Of a stretch of 64,000 nt of DNA, positions 36,797-47,553 are shown one piece after another. Source of the stretch: Pseudarthrobacter sp. Fe7 (GTDB lineage Bacteria > Actinomycetota > Actinomycetes > Actinomycetales > Micrococcaceae); NCBI GenBank assembly GCA_024372495.1, contig CP099977.1:3286001-3350000 (forward strand). The letters run 5' to 3'. The translations under genes were made by a program, and so were the position numbers. How positions within the stretch are numbered: the first letter of the stretch is position 1; every line of letters begins with the position of its first letter. The notes under the pieces are model-generated. The model was not told the DNA's origin and made no database searches. It saw nothing but the letters and a program-made list of their open reading frames with translations.

Positions 36797-37674
36797 TCAG
36801 CCGTTCGGTGTTGAATCGTGCGCAGTACCCTGGGCCGGAGCGTGTGGCTCGCCGTGTGCGCGCGCGTCGGCGGGCTGGCTGGTGCCGGCCAGGACCCTGT
36901 GGCGCCGGATGAAGGGGAACTGCAGGCGCGCCCGGCGGGGCAGCGCGTAGACCAGGATGGCCACGATGGTGAACACGATGGCTTTGTCCATGGGATCGGA
37001 GAGCAGGGCCTGCTTGGTGATGGCGGCCAGGAGGGTGTCCCCCATGGCGCGGAAGGCGCTGACGATTGCACCCGTGGCTACGCCCGACGTTCCGCCAAAG
37101 ACAAAGGCGGCCACGGGGGCGGACACCACGCCGGCGATGATGCCGGTGATGAAGCCGGCCACGGGAGCCAGGTAGAAGCGGCGGAAGAGGCCGTAGCGGG
37201 CTGCCAGGCCTGCCAGGCAGCCGATGAGCGCGGCGCCTGCGGCGAACGGCAGCACCGTGGGGTTGAAGAAGGACCAGACGATGCTGCTGAGGGCGCCCGT
37301 GGCGGCGCCGGCGGCCGGGCCTGCCAGGACGGCGATCAGAACGGTGCCGATGGCGTCGAGGTAGAAGGGGACCAGGGTGCTGCCCACGAACTGGCCGAGC
37401 ACGATGTTCAGTACCAATGCCACCGGGATCAGCACCAGGGTGGACGCCGGGAGGGTGGGCAGCACGGCGACGATCAGCAGGACGGCCCCTGCCAGGAAGC
37501 CGGTGAGTGCGATCAGGGCCGATGCGCTGCCCGGTCCTCCGGTGATGTCGGCCGGCTGGTTGAGGACCAGGTAAACATAGGTGGCGGCGATGGCCAGGGC
37601 GCCGAGGATCTCCAGGAGCCGGCGGCGGGCCGGGGGCGTTCCTGGGAGGGAAGCGTCAAAGAGGGCGATGACAT
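36797..37674 (-). CDS. ECF transporter substrate-binding S component (apparent one-base frameshift)
   Basis: Integral membrane substrate-capture subunit, about 292 residues corrected. Helices include LLEILGALAIAATYVYLVL, LIALTGFLAGAVLLIVAV, STLVLIPVALVLNIVLGQFV, VLIAVLAGPAAGAATGALSS and AIVFTIVAILVYALPRRAR, with a hydrophilic His-rich tail. The ATG at 37674 has an AAAGGA site. One C lost from a run near 37634 puts the first 14 residues in another frame. The substrate family is not recognised; the S component is not clearly of the biotin, riboflavin, thiamine or folate type. A nucleoside hydrolase lies directly upstream. Confidence 0.83.
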
Positions 37675-37696
37675 GGGGAATGTTCCTTTGGGGTGC

Positions 37697-37737
37697 AGGC
37701 AGTGGCCCGGTTGTACCGGGCCGGAATGTTGCTGCCT
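37697..37737 (-). promoter_or_regulatory. Structured leader hairpin before the ECF operon
   Basis: A perfect 8-bp stem (37704-37711 with 37715-37722, loop of three) sits inside an outer AGGCAG/CTGCCT pair (37697-37702 with 37732-37737). It lies between the TAGAAT -10 element and the S-component ATG, so it would be in the mRNA leader. No T-run follows. It does not match the TPP, FMN or cobalamin riboswitch motifs I know. Confidence 0.45.
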
Positions 37738-37788
37738 ATGTCACCTCGGCAGCAGCCGGCGGCAACTGCGCCGGGCCGGTCCGGAGCC

Positions 37789-37794
37789 ATTCTA
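37789..37794 (-). promoter_or_regulatory. -10 element of the ECF operon
   Basis: TAGAAT on the minus strand fits TANNNT and would start transcription near 37782, giving a leader of about 108 bases before the S-component gene. It lies downstream of the nucleoside hydrolase stop. Confidence 0.5.
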
Positions 37795-37858
37795 CCGGCC
37801 ATCCCCGGCCACCGCCCGTGCAGGCTGCCGCTCCGGCACCAGGTCCGGGTGCCGCGCC

Positions 37859-38885
37859 TTATCCCGACTTCCGGGCCAGGCTGCCGACCGCGGACACCAG
37901 CTCGCGGAACGCCTGCTCCGGGTTGTTGCCGGACACGATCCGGGCGTTCGGGGGTGCGCCCCAGAGTCCGCGGAAGTCTGCCACGGTGGTTCCCGCCAGG
38001 AGCGGCGAGTCCGTTTCCACGTCCACGGTGGCGGGGCGGGCCGTGTACTCAAGCGTGCCGGCGGCCACTCCGGCCGCGAAGAAGTCGTGGACGTGGGCCA
38101 GGTAGCCCTGGTCGTAGAGCCTGTGGAACTCGAAGTAGAAGCGCAGGGCGTCCGAAAGGTGCCTGATGAGGGTGTTGTCGGAGGTGCTGCGCCGGCCCTG
38201 GGGGTCCCCGGGGAGCACCATTTCCGGAACCGCGGCGCCGGCGGCCTCCGCCAGCGCCTGGACGTGGGCCGGGTGCAGGCTCCATGCGTTCGGTGGTGTC
38301 CAGCGAGCAGACAATGGGCAGCTTCTCCGCCGGCCGGCCGCGGTATGCGGCGTAAACCTCCTTGGCGGCGTGCGGATCCACGTGGGTGTTCCATTCGGCG
38401 GTAGGGGTGGTGTTGCCCTGGTGGTAGAAGGCGCCGCCCATGATCACCACCTTGGCAAGGAGGTCGGGAAGCTCCGGTTCCTGCCGCAGCGCCAGGGCGA
38501 AGTTGGTGAGCGGTGCGGTGATGAGCGCGGTCAGTTCCCCCGGCCTGGCCCTGGCATGTTCGATCCAGAGGTCCACTGCGTTCCGTGGGTTGAGCTGCCC
38601 GGCGGGCTGCGGCAGGACCGCGTACCCGATGCCCTGCGGCCCGTGCGTCTCGGGGGTGGTGAGCAGCGGGACGGACAGCGGCTTCCGGGCACCGACGGCC
38701 ACCTGGACGCCCGGCCGCCCGCAGAGTTCCAGCAGTGCGAGGGTGTTGCGTGCCACCTGGTCGGCATCGACGTTGCCCGGGGTGGCCGTGACCGCCACGA
38801 ACTCCGTGTCCGGGAGGGCAGCAAGATAGGCAATGGCCAGGGCATCGTCGATGCCGGTATCGACATCCAGGAGGTAGGCGGGCAC
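37859..38885 (-). CDS. Inosine/uridine-preferring nucleoside hydrolase family protein (apparent one-base frameshift)
   Basis: Calcium-dependent N-ribohydrolase that splits a nucleoside into base and ribose. The N-terminal signature LLDVDTGIDDALAIAYL is the DxDxGxDD calcium site. KVVIMGGAFYHQGNTTPTAE and NTHVDPHAAKEVY are further conserved blocks. After removing an extra C near 38279 (GAGCCTGC for GAGCTGC) the sequence continues TERMELHPAHVQALAEAAG to DVETDSPLLAGT. Corrected length is 341 residues. The GTG at 38885 follows the aldo/keto reductase stop by six bases. Its neighbour ECF transporter suggests base or nucleoside salvage; the true substrate is unknown. Confidence 0.9.
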
Positions 38886-38891
38886 GGCTGC

Positions 38892-39870
38892 CTAGAAGAG
38901 CGCGACCTTGGGCACGGCCGGGAATATTTCGTCCAGGGCCGCGAGGTCGTCGGTCGTGGGGATCCAGCCAGCCTGCTTCCGCGTTCTGCCGGACCTGTTC
39001 AGGCCGCGTGGCGCCGGCAATGACGCTGGCCACTGAGGGCTGGGCGGCGAGCCAGGAGAACGCCACTTCGATCTCCGTCAGGCCGCGCTCTTTCGCGAAG
39101 GCGCCGAACCTGCCCAACTGGTCCCAGTCGGCGTCGTCCACCATGTTTGTACGGGTGTGGCTGAGCCGGGACCCCTCGGGGGCGTGGCCCGGCGAGTACT
39201 TGCCGGTCAGCAGGCCGTTGGCCAGCGGGAAGTACGGGAGAACGCCCAGCCCGAACTCCTCGGCCGCCGGCGTCACTTCAAGCTCGGCGCGGCGGTCCAG
39301 CAGGTTGTAATGGTTCTGCGAGGAAATGAACCTGGCCGTGCCCAGTTCGCGGGCCACGTACTCCGCCTGGGCGATCTGCCAGCCGGAGCGGTTGGAGTGC
39401 CCGATGTAGCGGACCTTGCCACTGCCCACCAGGGTGTCCAGCGCCGCCAGGGTCTCGTCAATGGGCGTCAGCGGGTCAGGCGTGTGGAACTGGTAGAGGT
39501 CGATCCAGTCAGTGCCGAGCCTCCTCAGTGATGCCTCGACCGACTGGATGATGTACCGCCGCGAACCGCGGGCGCCGAAGTCGGGGCCGTTGGCACCCCT
39601 GGTGTCCATCCCGAACTTGGTGGCAAGGACCACGTCCGCGCGCCGGCCGCCGAGGGCCTTGCCGAGCATGGTCTCGCTGAGGCCCGGCTCCCTCCCGTAG
39701 TTGTCTGCCACGTCGAACAGCGTGATGCCGGCGTCGATCGCAGCATTGACGACGGCGTCTGTTGCGTCCTGCGATTCCGTCGCCGTGTTGGCCCGGCCCA
39801 GGTTGTTGCAGCCCAGCCCCACGGTGGAGACGGTCAGGCCTGATTTTCCAACGCGGCGGTAACTGGTCAA
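38892..39870 (-). CDS. Aldo/keto reductase (apparent one-base frameshift)
   Basis: NADPH-dependent TIM-barrel oxidoreductase, 325 residues corrected. Blocks are VSTVGLGCNNLGRA, DAGITLFDVADNYG with catalytic Asp and Tyr, VVLATKFGM with the lysine, DLYQFHTPDPLTPIDETLAA with the histidine, and VIAGATRPEQVRQNAEA near the cofactor. An extra base near 38972 (plus strand CAGCCTGC for CAGCTGC) displaces the last 25 residues; corrected, it ends WIPTTDDLAALDEIFPAVPK and VALF. Uncorrected, the frame reads on across the next gene. The TTG at 39870 is fixed by a perfect AGGAGG five bases upstream. Confidence 0.9.
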
Positions 39871-39879
39871 GGAGGCCTC

Positions 39880-40440
39880 CTAAAGGCTGAAGCTGCTGGC
39901 GGGCTTGGCGGAATGCTTGAGTTTGTAGTGGTCCGGGTCGCTGTAGGGGGCGGCCCCGATGCTGAGCTTGGTGAAGTCCAGGTCCTCGCCGCGGGAACAC
40001 ACCTTGATGGCGTTGACTGCCTTGTTCACGTCCGGGCACAGGCAGAAGATGTTCAGCTTGTAGTCGGTGAACTCTGAGCGTTCCACGGTTCCCAGCCCGC
40101 GCCATGCAAGGTGGCTGATGAGGGCGTCAGTTGCCTTCTGCTGCAGCCGCCTGTCCCGTTCAGTGCCTTCCCGGGTCTTGAGGGCGAACTGGGCCACCAC
40201 CCAGGACTGTTCTTCGTTGGGGACCTCGGCGTAGCCGTCCTCAGCGCACTGTGCAGCGAAAGCGTCCAGGAGCCCGTCCGCCGCGCCGGCGTCGGGGACA
40301 TCGGTTTCCTCGGTCTTGCTCTGGTGCCCCACCGCACCGAAATTCATGACGAACTGGGAGTAGTCCTCGTCGAACCAGGCTTCCCTGAAGTGGAGGGGGC
40401 CCTCGTCGTCGCGCTTGTAGACCCTGACAATGCCGCTCAT
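39880..40440 (-). CDS. Unrecognised 186-residue protein coupled to DUF402 and dxs
   Basis: I do not recognise a family. The protein begins [20 protein letters not shown], is hydrophilic, and has no signal peptide or membrane helix. Notable segments are SQFVMNFGAVGHQSKTEETD, QSWVVAQFALKTREGTERD and YKLNIFCLCPDVNKAVNAIK. The latter, with two cysteines and a third in VCSRGEDLD, could bind a metal but this is speculation. The ATG overlaps the DUF402 stop (ATGA). The aldo/keto reductase follows nine bases after its stop, so it is embedded in the dxs operon. Confidence 0.8.
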   Translation of the reverse strand: MSGIVRVYKRDDEGPLHFREAWFDEDYSQFVMNFGAVGHQSKTEETDVPDAGAADGLLDAFAAQCAEDGYAEVPNEEQSWVVAQFALKTREGTERDRRLQQKATDALISHLAWRGLGTVERSEFTDYKLNIFCLCPDVNKAVNAIKVCSRGEDLDFTKLSIGAAPYSDPDHYKLKHSAKPASSFSL

Positions 40441-41053
40441 ATGCGTCCTTTGGTAAACCATTCAACGTCGGTGCCGTCGAAAGGCGCGTGCTGCGCCTTC
40501 ACGGCGTGGTAAAGCCCGTCGGCGGCAGCCTGGATGTCTTCGATCAGCCGCTGGGGGTAGTGCATGGAGACGCTGTGCTCCGCGAATTCGTCCTGGTCGT
40601 CGATGAAGACCCCGCGGCCGGCGGTCCGGATGACGTCCAGGTCCATATCAATAACGTGGAACTCGGTCACCGCGGGCCGGATGTGCGTCCACTCGTGGCC
40701 TACCGCGAGGTCAATGTACACCCGCACCCCGCCCGGGTGCGCTGAATCGTAGAACGTGGCCACCCAGTCACCCTGGCGCGGCACCAGCAGGACGGCGTCC
40801 GAACGCGTGTAGAACGCCGCGCCGGGACGGGAACAGAATTCGTTGGTGCCTTGGAAGATCCACCAGCCGTGCTGGTCTTCGCCAAGGTACCGCCCCGGCA
40901 CCACCCAGTGGGCCTTACCGTTCCATTTCCGGTTCCGGGAGACCACCAACTGGCCCGGCTGCAGTCCGTTGGGGACGCGCGTGGTGGTGGTGTGCAGGAC
41001 TGGTCCGGACTCCCCGCAGGACCGGGGTACTTCAGTTCATCCTCGTCCTTCAC
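40437..41053 (-). CDS. DUF402 domain-containing protein (apparent one-base frameshift)
   Basis: Member of the DUF402/FomD-like family, some of which are nucleoside diphosphate phosphatases. The core has [60 protein letters not shown] and [20 protein letters not shown], with several conserved acidic residues for metal binding. The N-terminus [16 protein letters not shown] joins [20 protein letters not shown] if one G lost from a run near 41013 is restored; corrected length is 205. The GTG at 41053 overlaps the dxs stop (GTGA). Confidence 0.85.
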
Positions 41054-43023
41054 AGGATCGGAAGGCTGCCGGTGGTGGGGTGCTGCTGCCCGGGGAGGGG
41101 CCGCGCAAAGGGAACCTTTGTCCCCAGGACCTGCGCGACGACGTCGTGCGTGATCTGCTGGGCCGTCAGCCCAACCCGCTCCAGCACCTGGTTGCGGGTG
41201 CCGTGCTCCAGAAACTCCACGGGCAGGCCCACCTCGTTGAGGGCGGTGTCCACACCGGCCGCACGCATCTCCTGCCGTATGCGGGAGCCCACACCGCCGG
41301 CGCGGACGCCGTCTTCGATGCAGATCACCAGGCGGTGGTGCGAGGCCAGGGCAATGATGGAACGGCGGACGGGGAGGACCCAGCGGGGATCCACCACCGT
41401 GGTGCTGATGCCCTGCGCACCGAGCCGGTTGGATACGTCGAGGGCGAGTTCGGCCATGGCACCGACGCTGATGATCAGGACGTCGTTCTCGGTGGAGCCG
41501 GACGGCCTGCGGGCCAGGATGTCCACTCCGTCGCTCAGCCGCTCCAGCGCCTCCACTGCCGGGCCCACGGATCCCTTGGAGAAGCGGACGACGCTGGGCG
41601 CGTCGCTGATGGCCACGGCTTCGCGCAGTTCCTCACGGAGCCGGGTGGCATCGCGGGGCGCGGCAAGGTGCAGCCCGGGAACGATCTGGACCATGGCCAT
41701 GTCCCACATTCCGTGGTGGCTGGCGCCGTCCGGGCCGGTGACGCCGGCGCGGTCCAGGACGATGGTGACGCCGGCCTTGTGGAGGGCGACGTCCATGAGC
41801 AGCTGGTCGAATGCCCGGTTCAGGAACGTGGCGTAGACCGCGACGACGGGGTGCAGTCCACCGAAGGCCATGCCGGCGGCGGCGGTGAGCGCGTGCTGTT
41901 CGGCGATGCCGACGTCGATGACACGCTTGGGATGCTTGGCCGCGAACTTGTGCAGGCCCACGGGGATCAGCATGGCGCCGGTGATGCCCACGATGTCATC
42001 GCGTTCGTCGGCGATGGCGGCGATCTCGTCCGCGAACACGGAGGTCCAGGACTGGGCGCCGGCGCTGCCGGTGGGTTCGCCGGTTTCGGGGTCGATAATG
42101 CCCACGGCATGGAATTGGTCCGCTTCATGGGCGCGGGCCGGTGCGTAGCCGTGGCCCTTTTCCGTCATGGCGTGGACAATCACGGGGCCGCCGTAGTTCC
42201 TGGCGGTTGAGAGTGCGTGCTCCATGGCCTTGAGGTTATGACCGTCCACGGGCCCGATGTATTTCATGCCGAGGTCCTCGAACATGCCCTGCGGCGCCCA
42301 CCAGTCCTTAATGCCCTTCTTCATCGCATGCAGGCTCTTGTAGGTGAACTGGCCCACCGGGCCTCCGTCCTGCAGCTTCTTCTTCCACCAGTCCAGTGCG
42401 CCCTCGTAGGCGGGGGCGGCCCGGAAGGAGTCGATGGTTGGCCGCAGCGAAGCAAGGTAATCGGCGAATCCGCCCACTGTGGGGGCGTAGGACCGGCCGT
42501 TGTCATTGACCACAATGACAACGCGGCGCTTCTTGTCGGCCGCGATGTTGTTGATGGCTTCCCAGGCCATGCCCCCGGTGAGGGCACCGTCGCCGATGAT
42601 GGCGACCACGTGCCGGTCGGCTTCGCCGGTGAGCTGGCGGGCACGGGAAATGCCGTCAGCCCAGGACAGCGACGATGAGGCGTGGGAGCTTTCCACAATG
42701 TCGTGTTCCGATTCGGCCCTGTCAGGGTAACCGGAGAGGCCGCCTTCCTGGCGGAGCGTGCTGAAGTCCTGGCGTCCGGTGAGCAGCTTGTGGACGTAGG
42801 ACTGGTGGCCCGTGTCAAAGACGATGCTGTCGCGGGGCGATTCGAAGATGCGGTGCACAGCCAGCGTCAGTTCCACGACGCCGAGGTTGGGCCCGAGGTG
42901 GCCGCCCGTCTGGGAGACGTTAGTGATCAGGAAATCCCTAATCTCCGAAGCCAGCTGTTCCAGCTGTTCCTCGGTCAACTCGTTCAGGTCCTGCGGATTC
43001 CGGATGGTGTCCAAGATTCCCAA
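41050..43023 (-). CDS. dxs: 1-deoxy-D-xylulose-5-phosphate synthase
   Basis: TPP-dependent first enzyme of the MEP isoprenoid pathway, joining pyruvate and glyceraldehyde 3-phosphate. The 657 residues include [33 protein letters not shown], the TPP motif [35 protein letters not shown], and in the transketolase-like domain [20 protein letters not shown] and [19 protein letters not shown]. The start is a TTG at 43023, supported by GGAGGGG five bases upstream. It heads a chain of overlapping or closely spaced genes (DUF402, unknown protein, aldo/keto reductase, nucleoside hydrolase). Confidence 0.97.
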   Translation of the reverse strand: MGILDTIRNPQDLNELTEEQLEQLASEIRDFLITNVSQTGGHLGPNLGVVELTLAVHRIFESPRDSIVFDTGHQSYVHKLLTGRQDFSTLRQEGGLSGYPDRAESEHDIVESSHASSSLSWADGISRARQLTGEADRHVVAIIGDGALTGGMAWEAINNIAADKKRRVVIVVNDNGRSYAPTVGGFADYLASLRPTIDSFRAAPAYEGALDWWKKKLQDGGPVGQFTYKSLHAMKKGIKDWWAPQGMFEDLGMKYIGPVDGHNLKAMEHALSTARNYGGPVIVHAMTEKGHGYAPARAHEADQFHAVGIIDPETGEPTGSAGAQSWTSVFADEIAAIADERDDIVGITGAMLIPVGLHKFAAKHPKRVIDVGIAEQHALTAAAGMAFGGLHPVVAVYATFLNRAFDQLLMDVALHKAGVTIVLDRAGVTGPDGASHHGMWDMAMVQIVPGLHLAAPRDATRLREELREAVAISDAPSVVRFSKGSVGPAVEALERLSDGVDILARRPSGSTENDVLIISVGAMAELALDVSNRLGAQGISTTVVDPRWVLPVRRSIIALASHHRLVICIEDGVRAGGVGSRIRQEMRAAGVDTALNEVGLPVEFLEHGTRNQVLERVGLTAQQITHDVVAQVLGTKVPFARPLPGQQHPTTGSLPIL

Positions 43024-43090
43024 TGACCCCTCCTTCGGGTGGTAGACGTGCCGTTTAACTCTAACGCCTCGGTTCGCAGGGCCGGACGTG

Positions 43091-43138
43091 GCTGAAAAGC
43101 CGAAGCCCCGGCTGGTCGGTGACCGGCCGGGGCTTCGG
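43091..43138 (-). terminator. Rho-independent terminator of acnA
   Basis: A 13-bp GC-rich stem (43100-43112 with 43126-43138) is followed on the minus strand by CTTTTC. It lies 29 bases after the acnA stop and separates acnA from dxs. Confidence 0.85.
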
Positions 43139-43166
43139 GGAGGATGGTGCCTGCTGGCAGAGCCCG

Positions 43167-45980
43167 CTAGTTTGCGGAGATCTGGCGCAGCACGTACTGC
43201 AGGATGCCGCCGTTGCGGTAGTAGTCCGCTTCACCCGGGGTATCGATGCGCAGCACGGCGTCGAACGACTTCGAGGAGCCGTCCTCTGCCGTGGCAGTGA
43301 CCTTCAGGGTCTTGGGCGTGGTGCCCTCGTTCAGGGCGGTGACGCCCTCCACCGAGAAGGTTTCCGTGCCGGTCAGGCCCAGGCTGGCAGCGTTCTCGCC
43401 GGCCGGGTACTGCAGCGGCAGGACGCCCATGCCGATGAGGTTGGAGCGGTGGATACGCTCGTAGCTCTCGGCGATGACGGCCTTGACGCCCAGCAGCGCG
43501 GTGCCCTTGGCAGCCCAGTCACGCGAGGATCCGGAACCGTACTCCTTGCCTGCCAGGACAACCAGCGGGGTGCCGGCTGCCTGGTAGTTCTGCGCGGCGT
43601 CGTAGACGTAAGCCTGCGGACCGTCAGCCTGGCTGAAGTCGCGGGTGAAGCCACCCTCGACGCCGTCCAGCAGCTGGTTCTTGATGCGGATGTTGGCGAA
43701 CGTGCCGCGGATCATCACTTCGTGGTTGCCGCGTCGCGAGCCGTAGGAGTTGAAGTCCTTCCGCTCCACGCCGTTGGCCAGCAGGTACTGGCCGGCGGGG
43801 GTGTCGGACTTGAAGGAACCGGCCGGGGAGATGTGGTCGGTGGTGACCGAGTCGCCGAGCTTGAGCAGCACGCGGGCGCCCGAGATGTCCTTGACCGGCT
43901 CAGGCTGGGCCTGCATGCCCTCGAAGTACGGGGGCTTCCGGACGTAGGTGGACTTCTCGTCCCAGGCGAAGGTGTCACCGGCCGGGGTATCGAGCGCCTT
44001 CCAGCGGTCGTCGCCGTCGAAGACGCCCTCGTAGCCGCGGGCGAACATGCCCTTGTCGATCGAGGAGTCAATGACCTGCTGCACCTCGACCGGGTTGGGC
44101 CAGATGTCCTTCAGGAACACGTCGTTGCCGGCTTCGTCCTGGCCCAGTGCGTCATTCTCGAAGTCGAAGTCCATGGTTCCGGCCAGGGCGTACGCGATGA
44201 CCAGCGGCGGGGAGGCCAGGTAGTTCATCTTGACGTCCGGGTTGATCCGGCCTTCGAAGTTGCGGTTGCCGGAGAGGACGGCCGTGACGGAGAGGTCGTT
44301 GGCCTGGATGGCCTCGGAGATTTCGGCGTCCAGCGGGCCGGAGTTGCCGATGCAGGTGGCGCAGCCGTAGCCCACGATGTAGAAGCCGAGCTTCTCCAGG
44401 TAGGGGGTCAGGCCCGACTTGTTGTAGTAGTCGGTGACAACCTTGGAACCGGGAGCCACGGAAGTCTTGACCCACGGCTTCGCGGCGAGGCCCTTTTCCA
44501 CGGCGTTGCGGGCCAGCAGCGCGGCAGCCAGCATCACGGACGGGTTGGACGTGTTGGTGCAGGAGGTGATCGAGGCGATCGACACGGCACCGTGGTCCAG
44601 CTCGAATTCACGGCCGTCAGCGGTCTTGACGGCAACCTTGTTGGAAGGGCGCCCGTTGGACTTCGGACCGTGGGCGTGCGGGGCTTCCTCGGACAGGTGG
44701 GTGGCCGTGGCGGTGAACGACGGCGAGTCGGACGCCGGGAAGCTCTCATCGATCGCTTCGTCGAGGCTGCCGTCGGCGAGGTCCACCTTGACGTAGTTGC
44801 GCAGGTCATCGCGGAACTGGGCCTTGGACTCGGACAGGATGATGCGGTCCTGCGGGCGCTTGGGGCCGGAGATCGACGGTACAACCGTGGACAGGTCCAG
44901 TTCCAGGTACTCGGAGAACTTGATGTCGCGGGAGGCGTCGTGCCACAGGCCCTGTTCCTTGGCGTAAGCCTCCACCAGGGCAACGTTCTGGTCCGACCGG
45001 CCGGTGAGGCGCAGGTAGTCCAGGGTGACGTCGTCGATGGGGAACATGGCGGCGGTGGAGCCGAATTCCGGGCTCATGTTGCCGATGGTGGCGCGGTTGG
45101 CCAGCGGCACAGCCGCAACACCCTCGCCGTAGAACTCGACGAACTTGCCCACCACGCCGTGCTGGCGCAACATTTCGGTGATGGTCAGCACCACGTCGGT
45201 TGCGGTGGCGCCGGCGGGGATGCTGCCGCTGAGCTTGAAGCCCACGACGCGCGGGATGAGCATGGAGACGGGCTGGCCGAGCATCGCTGCCTCGGCTTCG
45301 ATGCCGCCCACGCCCCAGCCCAGCACGCCCAGGCCGTTGACCATGGTGGTGTGCGAGTCGGTGCCAACACAGGTGTCGGGGTAGGCGCGGAGCGCCCCGT
45401 CAACTTCGCGGGTCATCACGGTGCGGGCCAGGTATTCAATGTTGACCTGGTGCACAATGCCGGTTCCCGGGGGAACCACCTTGAAGTCATCGAACGCGGT
45501 CTGGCCCCAGCGCAGGAACTGGTAACGCTCACCGTTGCGCTGGTACTCGATCTCCATGTTGCGCTCCAGTGCGCCGGAGTTGCCGAAGGCATCGATCTGG
45601 ACCGAGTGGTCGATAACCATTTCGGCCGGCGCCAGCGGGTTGACCCGCTTGGGGTCGCCGCCCAGGTCCTTCACCGCTTCACGCATGGTGGCAAGGTCAA
45701 CAACGCAGGGAACGCCGGTGAAGTCCTGCATGATCACGCGCGCCGGCGTGAACTGGATCTCTGTATCGGGCTCCGCATTCGGATCCCAGCCTGCCAGGGC
45801 GCGGACGTGATCGGCAGTGATGTTCGCGCCGTCCTCGGTCCTCAGCAGGTTTTCAAGCAATACCTTGAGGCTGAACGGAAGGTTTTCTGCACCTTCAACG
45901 GAGTTCAACCGGAAAATTTCGTACTCGGTTCCGGCTACATTAAGTTTGCCTTTTGAACCGAAGCTGTCCACAGTGCTCAT
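43167..45980 (-). CDS. acnA: Aconitate hydratase
   Basis: Fe-S enzyme of the TCA cycle that isomerises citrate to isocitrate. The 937 residues start [20 protein letters not shown]. They include [20 protein letters not shown], the cluster cysteines in [20 protein letters not shown] and [18 protein letters not shown], and the swivel-domain blocks [20 protein letters not shown] and [15 protein letters not shown]. The ATG at 45980 has an AGGAG site eight bases upstream. It is probably monocistronic. A 945-residue open frame on the opposite strand is a codon-bias shadow. Confidence 0.98.
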   Translation of the reverse strand: MSTVDSFGSKGKLNVAGTEYEIFRLNSVEGAENLPFSLKVLLENLLRTEDGANITADHVRALAGWDPNAEPDTEIQFTPARVIMQDFTGVPCVVDLATMREAVKDLGGDPKRVNPLAPAEMVIDHSVQIDAFGNSGALERNMEIEYQRNGERYQFLRWGQTAFDDFKVVPPGTGIVHQVNIEYLARTVMTREVDGALRAYPDTCVGTDSHTTMVNGLGVLGWGVGGIEAEAAMLGQPVSMLIPRVVGFKLSGSIPAGATATDVVLTITEMLRQHGVVGKFVEFYGEGVAAVPLANRATIGNMSPEFGSTAAMFPIDDVTLDYLRLTGRSDQNVALVEAYAKEQGLWHDASRDIKFSEYLELDLSTVVPSISGPKRPQDRIILSESKAQFRDDLRNYVKVDLADGSLDEAIDESFPASDSPSFTATATHLSEEAPHAHGPKSNGRPSNKVAVKTADGREFELDHGAVSIASITSCTNTSNPSVMLAAALLARNAVEKGLAAKPWVKTSVAPGSKVVTDYYNKSGLTPYLEKLGFYIVGYGCATCIGNSGPLDAEISEAIQANDLSVTAVLSGNRNFEGRINPDVKMNYLASPPLVIAYALAGTMDFDFENDALGQDEAGNDVFLKDIWPNPVEVQQVIDSSIDKGMFARGYEGVFDGDDRWKALDTPAGDTFAWDEKSTYVRKPPYFEGMQAQPEPVKDISGARVLLKLGDSVTTDHISPAGSFKSDTPAGQYLLANGVERKDFNSYGSRRGNHEVMIRGTFANIRIKNQLLDGVEGGFTRDFSQADGPQAYVYDAAQNYQAAGTPLVVLAGKEYGSGSSRDWAAKGTALLGVKAVIAESYERIHRSNLIGMGVLPLQYPAGENAASLGLTGTETFSVEGVTALNEGTTPKTLKVTATAEDGSSKSFDAVLRIDTPGEADYYRNGGILQYVLRQISAN

Positions 45981-46146
45981 CGCAGGACTCCTCTCGCAAC
46001 AGTTTCATCTTTGTCGCGCGGTTGACCGCCTGCTAGTTAGGAAGCCCTAAGTAGCTCCAGGGCCCGAAAATTTGCACACGGCCGGCCGAGAATTCGGGCG
46101 CGACGTGGGACTACTAGGGCCATCGTAGTCGAAAACCGCAGTGGCA

Positions 46147-47553
46147 TCACCGAGCCGGAGTCAGCAATGCCACTGTCTCGAGGTGGTGGGTGTGGGGGTA
46201 CAGGTCGAAGGCCCGGAGCCCGGCGAGCCCCAGCCGGAGCGGCAGAAGTAACCGAGGTCACGGGCGAACGACGCCGGATCGCAGGACACATAGGCAATGG
46301 CCCGGGGCTGCGATGCGACGAGTTGGCCCACAACGGCCTTTCCGGCACCGGCCCGTGGCGGGTCAAGGACCAGGGCGTCGAAATTCCGCGGTTTCTGGCG
46401 CAGTACACGCTCCACCCGCCCCTGAGCCACCTCCACCTGTGGGGCCGAGTGCAGGTTCTTCCGGGCATCGCGGCTGGCTCCCGGCGCCCCTTCGACCGAA
46501 AGCACGGACCCAGTCTCCCCCACGGCGTCGGCAAGTACGGCGGTAAAGAGCCCGGCGCCGGCGTAGAGATCGGCCACTACTGCGCCGGGGTGGAGGAAGT
46601 CGCCTTGCTGCAGGAATTCTGTGACAGCCCCCACAAGGGTCCCGGGCGCGTCGCGGTGGATCTGCCAGAAACCCTCGCCGGTCACACGGTAGTCATGTCC
46701 GGCGGCGGATTCCTGCACCCAGGTTCGCCCCCGGAGCCTGCATGACCGTGCCGGCCAGCGGATCGAAGGCGGCCACCGACACCTCCCCCGGCAGTGTGGC
46801 GGCGATGGCCCGCAGCCGCTTGTCCTTGGTACCGGGCGCAGGGGCCAGGAGCACCAGGGGGCGGGAACCGTTGGCCGGAGCGGCCACCTCAACCCGTTCG
46901 ATGCCCTGCAGGTCCAGGTCCCAGAGGCGCAGGGCGTTGATGGCTTCGCTGGCCAGCGGCATCTCCCGCACTGGAACGATGTAGTCGGAACGATGCGCGT
47001 GCATCCCCAGCCTGCCGCCGGAGGTGACCGAAAAACTGGCCCGCGTTCGCCACCCCAAGCCGGTGCCGCCGTCGTCCGCTTCCCCTACGGGTTCCACCGC
47101 GCCGGTCCACACGGACGGCACCTGCTCAAGGCCGGCAAGGCGGGTGAGCTGTTCGGCAACGACGTCCGCTTTCAGGCCGCGCTGCCTGTCCAGGGTCATG
47201 TGGCCGAACTCGGCACCACCCACGGGCGGGTGGCCGTGGCCCCAGGCCCGCAGGGAGTCGGCAGCGTGCCAGAAGTGCTCCACCCGGTCGGGGGACGCTT
47301 CCAGCACCTCGATGACGTCTGCCCGCCAGAACTTGGCGCCATCCGCGGCATCGGTCAGCCGGACGCGGACCTTCTCCCCCGGGATGGCGTGCCGGACAAA
47401 CACCACCCGGCCCTCGTGGCGGGCCACGCAGTGCCCGCCGTGGGCTACCGGGCCGACGTCGAGTACTGCCTCTTCGCCGGTGGAGCCGGCCTGGTCCCCT
47501 GCCGGGAGGGAAGCGTCGGATGACTGCGTTGCGGCGGAAGGTCTTGCGGTCAC
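46147..47553 (-). CDS. TrmA/RumA-family RNA (uracil-5-)methyltransferase (two apparent frameshifts)
   Basis: SAM-dependent methyltransferase of tRNA or 23S rRNA uracil. The N-terminal TRAM-like region (EAVLDVGPVAHGGHCVARHE, GRVVFVRHAIPGEKVRVRLT) and central domain are in one frame. An extra base near 46738 (plus strand GAGCCTGC for GAGCTGC) is needed to reach RTWVQESAAGHDYRVTGEGF and VADLYAGAGLFTAVLADAVG (SAM motif) and FDALVLDPPRAGAGKAVV. The catalytic SCDP follows in IAYVSCDPASFARDLGY. A G lost near 46230 displaces the tail, which should end HLETVALLTPAR. Corrected length is 468. The GTG at 47553 overlaps the permease stop. Confidence 0.9.

Noticed and set aside
37675..37858. TPP riboswitch before the ECF genes
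   Set aside because: Neither the CTGAGA nor the ACCTGATCTGG-type TPP core is present on either strand.
36818..38404. 528-codon plus-strand frame opposite the ECF S component and nucleoside hydrolase
   Set aside because: Low-complexity shadow translation across two genes with clear families on the other strand.
37792..39870. A 692-residue aldo/keto reductase fusion
   Set aside because: The reading frame passes the true reductase end only because of the extra base near 38972; the extra 350 residues are an out-of-frame reading of the nucleoside hydrolase.
43119..45956. 945-codon open frame on the plus strand opposite acnA
   Set aside because: It mirrors a clear aconitase gene; at this GC content long antisense frames arise from codon bias. 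Its translation has no family features and no ribosome binding site.
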